This document shows positions 57,660 to 64,000 of a DNA stretch of 64,000 bases, one piece after another. How positions within the stretch are numbered: the stretch's first letter is position 1; each line of letters starts with the position of its first letter. The stretch lies in the NCBI GenBank assembly GCA_029582155.1, contig CM055909.1, positions 46,998,412-47,062,411 of the forward strand, in the 5' to 3' direction. The notes under the pieces were generated by a model. It searched no databases and had not been told where the DNA came from. It saw only the letters and a list, made by a program, of their open reading frames with translations. Made by a program: the position numbers and the translations under genes. This stretch comes from Panopea generosa. Taxonomy: Eukaryota > Mollusca > Bivalvia > Adapedonta > Hiatellidae.

Positions 57660-57855
57660 GGCCTGGATCTATCCCAGAACCTTCTGATATCTTCCGAATC
57701 AGGTATATTAACCTCCAAAGAAAAAGCAGGAAATACTATGCATATCCCACAATTCATAGAAATTGAACGCTTACTAAACTGTGACGTCATTCAATCTTTC
57801 AGATGAAGCAACATGTTCAATTTTGGCTTTACTGACATGACTGTTTTACTGACCA
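57660..57855 (-). repeat. Right member of an inverted repeat pair
   Basis: The complement of the 55,640-55,830 sequence, with GTGACGTCATTCAATCTTTC and TCTTCCGAATCAGGTATATT. It ends in CCAGGCCTCTGGTCT when read on the minus strand. Confidence 0.8.
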
Positions 57856-57906
57856 AATCAGGAGAACTGGGCCAGTTCTACAGAACAGCGAGAGGCCTTT
57901 TTTAAT

Positions 57907-58141
57907 ATATTGAACGGAAAGCTAACCCGCCATTTTATGTACCTGACATATGTATTTTCTAAAAAAATATCATAGCAGTTTCCTTGAAATTTGGACTTGA
58001 ATAACAAAAGAACGTTTTGGTTATGTAAAAATACTTAATTGTCTGTTAATGTCGTTTACACCCTTTGATAGCGCTACTCTGTATTTTGACGAAGATACAA
58101 AAGAAATACAGAAGTGGCGGGTTGGCTGTTCCGTTCAGTAT
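57907..58141. mobile_element. 235-bp MITE with 26-bp terminal inverted repeats
   Basis: The left end ATATTGAACGGAAAGCTAAC + CCGCCA (57,907-57,932) and the complement of the right end ATACTGAACGGAACAGCCAA + CCCGCCA (58,141 down) match at about 23 of 26 positions. The interior is AT-rich without coding capacity. The target duplication is short or not resolved (TA is possible). Confidence 0.75.
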
Positions 58142-59240
58142 GAATAAAATAGTGTCATAATCATTTTCATTTCAATCGTCTCTGTTTCACATGACCGTCG
58201 TTTGTTTCTATACTATAGATTAATCACGATATGATCCAGATAATATGTTAATTAAGTTTGTGAAAATTAGTTTGAAGTAATATACACTATGACACATCCA
58301 TTTAAAAATTAATCTGTAAAATAACTGACAGAAAAATGACGTAAAGTCAAAACAATACATTTTTTTTTTAATTTTAAATCCGCTTACTATATCAAGCATC
58401 CAATTATTGATATAATTAAAAAAATAATTGGAACGTTAATTCGAAATTACAATTCTAAAAATAAATATTACATTTTTTATTGATTGATGATCTTCATCTA
58501 GACAGTCAGACAATTTGTCAAATGAATTAAATTCAACAATAATGTCATCAATATAATGAGTCACGAGACTGAATTGATACATCAAACAATGAATAACATT
58601 TAAGAGAATGTCATAATGAAAATTCGATTTTCAATGAATAATTTGGAACGTTAAACATAAATATGACAATGACATGAGTCCACTGGGAAATATAAGCATG
58701 CAATATATCATCATTGGAAAATATAGTCTTAACGCAAAACTTTAAAATCTTAAAAAAAATCCGTTATAATCTATTTAAAGTTAATGGCAAGAGTTTCACC
58801 TATTTGTTAAATGTCTGACTGCGTATCTCAATAAATTAATGTTTTGTTCCTTAATTTGGTTATCTGTAAGAATTCTGCATAAAATATCGTCAAACGATAT
58901 TAGTTACGACAAAACAAATGAACATAGTATACGGATTAAAGAATAATCTTGATACAAGTAAATATATCTGAACGAAATAAATTTTCTAGATAGTTTTTGT
59001 TGCCAAATACTGTAGTAGTATTCCTATGATAAAGGACATTTGGTAATTCTTATTTCGAAATATTTACCTCTGGAATGACATTTTTATTAACCAGAACGAT
59101 TTATCAGAGCTATTTTTTGTGTGTTTTTTTCACTACAAAAATGGTTATTATTTCTAGGTTAAAATGTTTTAAAAATACGTTTTGAGAAACTCAATATGTC
59201 AAATAGGCAGTTTTTATCAGTTACGTTCAGTAAAGTATGA
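58142..59240. other. AT-rich DNA, nothing recognised
   Basis: A short imperfect hairpin (CCAATTATT ... AATAATTGG) lies at 58,400-58,432. Otherwise no feature. Confidence 0.45.
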
Positions 59241-59241
59241 C

Positions 59242-59450
59242 GAGCGGATTAGTGGTCCAGTGGTTAAGGTCTTAGACTGCGAACCCAGAAGTCGCAGGTT
59301 AGATCCCCCGCTCCGAAAAAATCGAGATCCCATATATCGGTGCTTAACACCGGGCATGCCAAAAGACCAGAGAGGGTCTTCTGTATCTCTGCACTATCCT
59401 CCACATTCTAAAATCTAGATGGAAACCAGTGGCGACGATAAATGAAATTA
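59242..59450 (+). repeat. tRNA-derived SINE, type 2 (most complete copy)
   Basis: The head is GAGCGGATTAGTGGTCCAGT (A box), then a B-box-like GCAGGTTAGATCCCCCGCTC at about 59,297-59,315. The body is AAAATCGAGATCCCATATAT, and the tail CTGTATCTCTGCACTATCCT then CGACGATAAATGAAATTATC. The frame at 59,182-59,418 is a by-product. Confidence 0.88.
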
Positions 59451-60955
59451 TCATCATTATCGAGTAAAGTATAATTTTATGCACTATATACATGTATTTA
59501 AGTGCTTCTTTTTCGCATTCTACGACGTTACTAAACAAATAAATGTGTTTTACATAAATAAATGAAAATTGTAATAAAATAGTATTACAAAACGGTAAGT
59601 GAAATGCTGAAATAATGCCTACTTGTTTTATTATAATATAATTATTCATTACAAAACAATTGCCTCAAACACAATGTCATGGTTATTTCATTAATTCTTC
59701 ATTTTCAATAAATTCATTATTTTCATATCGGCATTTGTCAAGACTTATGATTGTATCAAAACAAAAGCATTTCTTCTCATTTATTTTTTGACCTGCCCAT
59801 AGTGCCATGTGTTTTGAGGTGAAAGCCAATGTAACGAACATTTACTGTTCTTGTAATTTATCTCGTATTTGACATAGTATTTTTCCTTTCAATTCTTGTA
59901 GAAACCTCTATAATGGACATGATGCGATCGTCACACCATTTAAATAGCGTTAATAAGAATGTCTGATCTTACATAATACGTTCAGATACATTTTCTACAA
60001 AAGATCGGTGAAAAAGTTTTATATATTACAAAAAGATTGTTGGAGGAAATTGGGTTTGTTGAATAGCTTGAAAAATTGGAATCAAACTAATTGACGAACA
60101 ATTGTGTTTTAGAATTGTTTGGAAATGAATGACGCAATGCTGATGTATACGTCTTCATAGACAAAATTGTCTGATTGACATAAACGATTTAAGATAAGAA
60201 AAACACACTCATGGACAATGATGGGAATTATTTTAGGTAATTGTGGAAAAAAATATGTTTGGAACAAAGTCGTTAATAGGTATGAGGTTAAAATATAGGT
60301 GCATTTTAGATAATTGACTTATATTATGTAAACCATAGTTTATGCGTAGCTAAAGTTTGATTTTACTGGAGGCACAATCTCAACTTTTAAGGGTGTCCGT
60401 CGTGGGGCATGCTGCAACGGGAATATATTAAGCTACTGGCATGCATTTCCTGCTTTTTTACATTTTAAGCCGTTCAAATGTATACACAAACAGTATTTTA
60501 TACATTTATCCATACTTTAATACATACTGATAGCCTTTTAGACCCGACATAACAGTACAAATTAATTCTTAGTAATACACTGTAAGACAAGTTTTTGCTG
60601 GGTATTATGATACATTTATACTGAAAATAGTATTTGTGAAAAATATGTAATACTTTTGCAAGATTATAATATTTTGGGGATAACTTATTTTTTTAAACAA
60701 AAACAATAATAAACATGTGAAACTCCACAAATTTTACAGGAGGTAAGTGCCTCCGTTTGCTTCAGTGTGACTACGGCACTAAGTAAAACCTTTGAACTGA
60801 GTTGTAAATTGTATAGATCCTTTTGATACTTTCAGATCAATGTCGTAGTTATTTTCATATCCACATTAGCCAACAAGCGAATATGAGTCAACCATTTTAT
60901 TTCAAAATACCCATGTTTATAAGTTGGAGAATTGCACTGTACTTATATTGTCCAA
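59451..60955. other. AT-rich DNA, nothing recognised
   Basis: A perfect small hairpin GGAGGTAAGTGCCTCC lies at about 60,740-60,756; it includes a donor-like GGAGGTAAGT. Nothing else is recognised. Confidence 0.4.
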
Positions 60956-60959
60956 AACA

Positions 60960-61480
60960 GATAGAACAGTTATATCAGGTAATCGACAAGATGCATTAGT
61001 TTTGGATTTTGTTTCAGTTGATGAGGCTACTAGGAATGCACGACTATCAATAGCATTTCCAATGATCAATATGTCTAACAGCAATGCAATTTAGATCTAT
61101 ATAACAATTTTCTTATCGGATGATAATCCATCATAATTGATGCATCTCAAGTGCAAATGAAAGGAACTTTTCTCTTTCATGGTTTGAGGTTGCATCACAT
61201 TACTTTGCTCTTCCGTTCGGTAATGAAATCAGGTTTTAGTTTAGGTACATCAATATCTCATAATAACGTGTCATTATCTGCGTATCCATATGGAATAAAA
61301 ACAATGCGACATAAATAAACTTGTAATGTCTATTAAGATGCACATCGATACTTGTTCAAAGATAAATCTCGCAAAAGACATTTTTTTCGGAAAGAACCAA
61401 ACTGATTGATTAATTGATAATTTTTTCTTCTGAACTCATTGAAATAATATAAAGATGCCTCTTTGAACTATAATAACAAT
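60960..61480 (-). repeat. Large dispersed repeat family, fragment G
   Basis: GATGCATTAGTTTTGGATTT, ATGGTTTGAGGTTGCATCAC and CTCATAATAACGTGTCATTA match the complement of copy A between about 32,200 and 32,650. The plus strand keeps the best-preserved coding-like stretch of the family (from about 60,950: KTDRTVISGNRQDALVLDFV). Confidence 0.75.
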
Positions 61481-62929
61481 AATTAATTGCATAACTGCGC
61501 ATGTCGACTTAAAATGAATGATCAGGATCTCCCAACTGTATTGCATTATACCACGAATTGGGAGTTGAGTGAATTTATAAACGCGTTCCATTAAACAGGT
61601 TCAGTCTCGAAAATAATCAACTCAATAATGCTTGAGAATCAACACTTACACATCGATTTATTATGAAATTAAAAGTTAAACTAAGTCATACATTCCACAC
61701 AAACACTGCACATGACTCTCAGAGAATATTCGGTACAAGACTATTATTTCATTAATACACCAAATGCCTGGAATAATACATTTGTTACCCATTATTGCCA
61801 TATGACTACTTGAACTTAAGCATGAAGCTAATAAAAATTTTCGGTACATGAATATTATTTTGTCAATATGTTTAAGACACAATGTCTTGCATAATAAATT
61901 TGATAACTGTTATTGCGATGTTACTTCTGAAGCAAATAATGAGTGATTTTTTTAAATCATGACGTAAAATGCACAAACTACAAATGAAAAGTTTACATTG
62001 TATTTTATGCGTGTTTTTATTTAGCAATACCTTTTTTACTAGATAACACTGTGTGTATTCTTTCAAATAATCGACTGTGGATTTATTCTCAAGGAATGAA
62101 ATCTGTACGCTTGAAACTATGATTTCCACAAGCACCAGTCACACAAAAGAAACTAAAACACAAAAAGTTCTCAATTACAGTATTTTGTTTTTTGTTATCG
62201 GTCTATGGAAGTAGATATTACCCACAAGATTTGCAACAGAATTTACATGTTCACCAATATCGATGAAACCAATCTCTTCTCTGTCCATTCATCACAAACT
62301 AAATCACCCAGATTCACCAGGCATTGATACGTCTAGGTTTTCCTGATTTTCGGATGAAACTATTCTAATGTTAGGGTGTCCAATTATAGAATAAGTTACT
62401 AACTATGACGAGACTTTGTGTACTGAAGAGTTTGGACAAAGTTAGTTGATATTACTATTCCAGTCTAACACTATAACTTTATTGTAATCGTTATATAAAA
62501 AACAAAAATCAAAATTATTATTTAAAACAATCATCTCTTGAAAAATAACTTAACTCTTCTGTTTTGTTTCGTCAATATTACTATGTTAACGAGATGCATA
62601 TTTAAATTGTATCTAGATATTAAAGTATTATACTATTACTACATCGTTCTGTATTTCATATTCAAAAGAGATTTATCTATCATATGTCATTATATTTGTT
62701 GCATGCCAATTGTGTTGAACTTCTGTACATGCTATTATTGTTTGCAGCGGGATGGTCCCGACCTCTGCAGACCCATTATGGGGTAATAAAGCGACCATTT
62801 ACGGTAGCCAAAAATATAAACAATTACAAATTGAAATCGTAGTAGTTTCAGGTTGTCTATTAGTATTGGTCCGTATTTTTAATAAGATAATGTCGATCTC
62901 TTAAGGTAGTGGACCTGTAATGGGCTCGT
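61481..62929. other. AT-rich DNA, nothing recognised
   Basis: Short frames at 61,676-62,135 (minus) and 62,538-62,786 (plus) have no domain. An acceptor-like TATTGTTTGCAG precedes a short GC-rich word at 62,750 (RDGPDLCRPIMG, then stop), too short to call. Confidence 0.4.
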
Positions 62930-62951
62930 TATATATATATATATATATATT
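62930..62951. repeat. (TA)n tract
   Basis: About ten TA units followed by a T run. Confidence 0.9.
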
Positions 62952-63254
62952 TTTTTGCTAGACTTTGATTGATGATTGAATGTATAGAATATCATTTTCG
63001 TGCCATCGAGACCAAAAGGACGATCAGCTAGCCTAACCACTCTTTACACCCATTTCTAAAAGTAGTTGATTATTTTTCCACATCAATCAGCGATGAGAGA
63101 CAAATGATATTGGTAATGAGACACATTGTCTCATATCAACAAAATACATAAAACTAAAATGTAAACAAGTAGTAAGAATTGTTTTTATATATATGTAGAT
63201 ATAATGATACAAGGATACAATATATTGCAGTAAGAATGTTGTGTATGTTGATTT

Positions 63255-63420
63255 CAGTAATCCAGTTACACTGAAGACAGCGATTCACTGTCGGCTCTCT
63301 ACTGTCTGGAGGTCTGTCAGGTCAACACACAGAGTAAGCCACGTTTTCCTGTCTGGCAAGAAGTGCAGTGTTCTGCGCTGAATGGCACACACAAGACTTT
63401 GAAAGTTTAACATGTATGTA
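63255..63420. other. GC-richer segment, possible exon of undetermined strand
   Basis: Against the AT-rich background this patch is near half G+C. On the minus strand an ATG-started frame (63,413 down) reads MLNFQSLVCAIQRRTLHFLP then DRKTWLTLCVDLTDLQTVES and stops. On the plus strand two frames are also open, one of them TEDSDSLSALYCLEVCQVNT continuing to KTLKV and a stop, after an acceptor-like GTTGATTTCAG. The minus reading looks most protein-like, but no family is identified. Confidence 0.35.
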
Positions 63421-63734
63421 TTTAATAATTTATAATTTATTTTTTGCATTGGATTTTACGCTGTTTTTAACGTGACAATTGTATTGATGCCCTTACATGT
63501 ACACAAAGAATTATATAGAGCTATACAAGTCCATGATGTACATAGTCATCAGGTTTTTGTAGATATGCAATGGTTTAATCAGGACTAGATACCCAATATC
63601 TGTCATTATCTCTCTGCCATATGTTCTATTAAAGAATGCAGTCAGATACATCTGTGTAGATGTTTAGTTTCATATTTAACAATCAATACAAAACTTCCGG
63701 GCTATCTGTTTATGACAAACCCTCTTTAATGAAT

Positions 63735-63935
63735 TGAATTGGTTTATACCAACTTATATTAGCTCGATTGCGATGAAAGCTCTGAGCTTTTATTAAGCGC
63801 TCTTGAGTCCGCTTCCCGAGTAGAACCAGTCCTGTGTGTTGCTTTTTCAGAGGCACTGGGTCGAGCTGGGGATCAAACCCACAATCTTTGGCATGAGCTG
63901 CCAACACTATTCACAAAACTACCGTCTCACTTTGA
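63735..63935 (-). repeat. tRNA-derived SINE, type 1
   Basis: The complement carries A-box-like TTGTGAATAGTGTTGGC, B box GTGGGTTTGATCCCC, then GGACTGGTTCTACTCGGGAA and GCGGACTCAAGAGCGCTT, and ends AGTTGGTATAAACCAATTC. It is the mirror of the copy at 24,829. The frame at 63,710-63,907 is a by-product. Confidence 0.88.
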
Positions 63936-64000
63936 GTATTTTGAGAATTTGTGTTTACAACAGTGAGGTCAGTCATTTTGGGACATTAGGATGAGCAAAA

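Noticed and set aside
62735-62790. Acceptor-like site followed by RDGPDLCRPIMG and a stop
   Set aside because: Too short, and no partner exon or family match.

Overview
The window looks like a stretch of a gene-poor, AT-rich animal genome, most likely a bivalve mollusc. There are no bacterial-type operons. Coding sequence, where it can be recognised, is split into short exons with GT/AG borders. The DNA between is full of tRNA-derived SINEs, LINE relics, MITE-like elements and long tandem arrays. Several dispersed repeats resemble families common in bivalve genomes (for example the 'AAGAGGGCC...GCTCACCTGA' element at 2.9-3.9 kb). The bivalve assignment rests on recognising these repeats, not on a search.

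Only one protein-coding locus can be built with reasonable support. It lies on the minus strand between 17,537 and 12,566. A first exon encodes a SAM domain from an ATG. Three further exons (13,868-13,668; 13,407-13,310; 12,751-12,566) follow with acceptor and donor sites whose phases all agree, and the last ends in a stop codon. Three in-frame stops lie inside it (one in the SAM exon, two in the second exon), so it is probably a decayed copy. The rest of its product is not recognised.

Layout. 0-5 kb: SINE heads, a (CAA)n block and a bivalve-type dispersed repeat with an internal 160-bp period. 5.9-8.3 kb: a 26-bp satellite. 9.6-11.3 kb: a 20-bp minisatellite. 12.5-17.6 kb: the SAM locus; its first intron holds a LINE reverse-transcriptase fragment and a 28-bp array. 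17.6-18.9 kb: a 21-bp array, then the 3' end of a LINE with a pentanucleotide tail. 19-29 kb: mostly unassigned AT-rich DNA with SINEs, a MITE, a LINE endonuclease relic (25.5-26.0 kb), a promoter-like sequence (27.1 kb) and an in-frame 111-bp duplication. 29.3-61.5 kb: dominated by repeated copies, in both orientations, of one large repeat family of several kb, with sequence shared between 29.3-36.4, 40.4-44.6, 48.0, 49.6-54.6, 55.0-55.6 and 61.0-61.5 kb. Comparing these copies exposes clean later insertions, including a 461-bp element with terminal inverted repeats and a 6-bp target duplication. The end of the window holds more SINEs and a GC-rich segment with competing short reading frames.

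No rRNA, no functional tRNA, no CRISPR array and no viral genome is seen. Most open frames in this window lie in tandem arrays or AT-rich DNA and should not be taken as genes.
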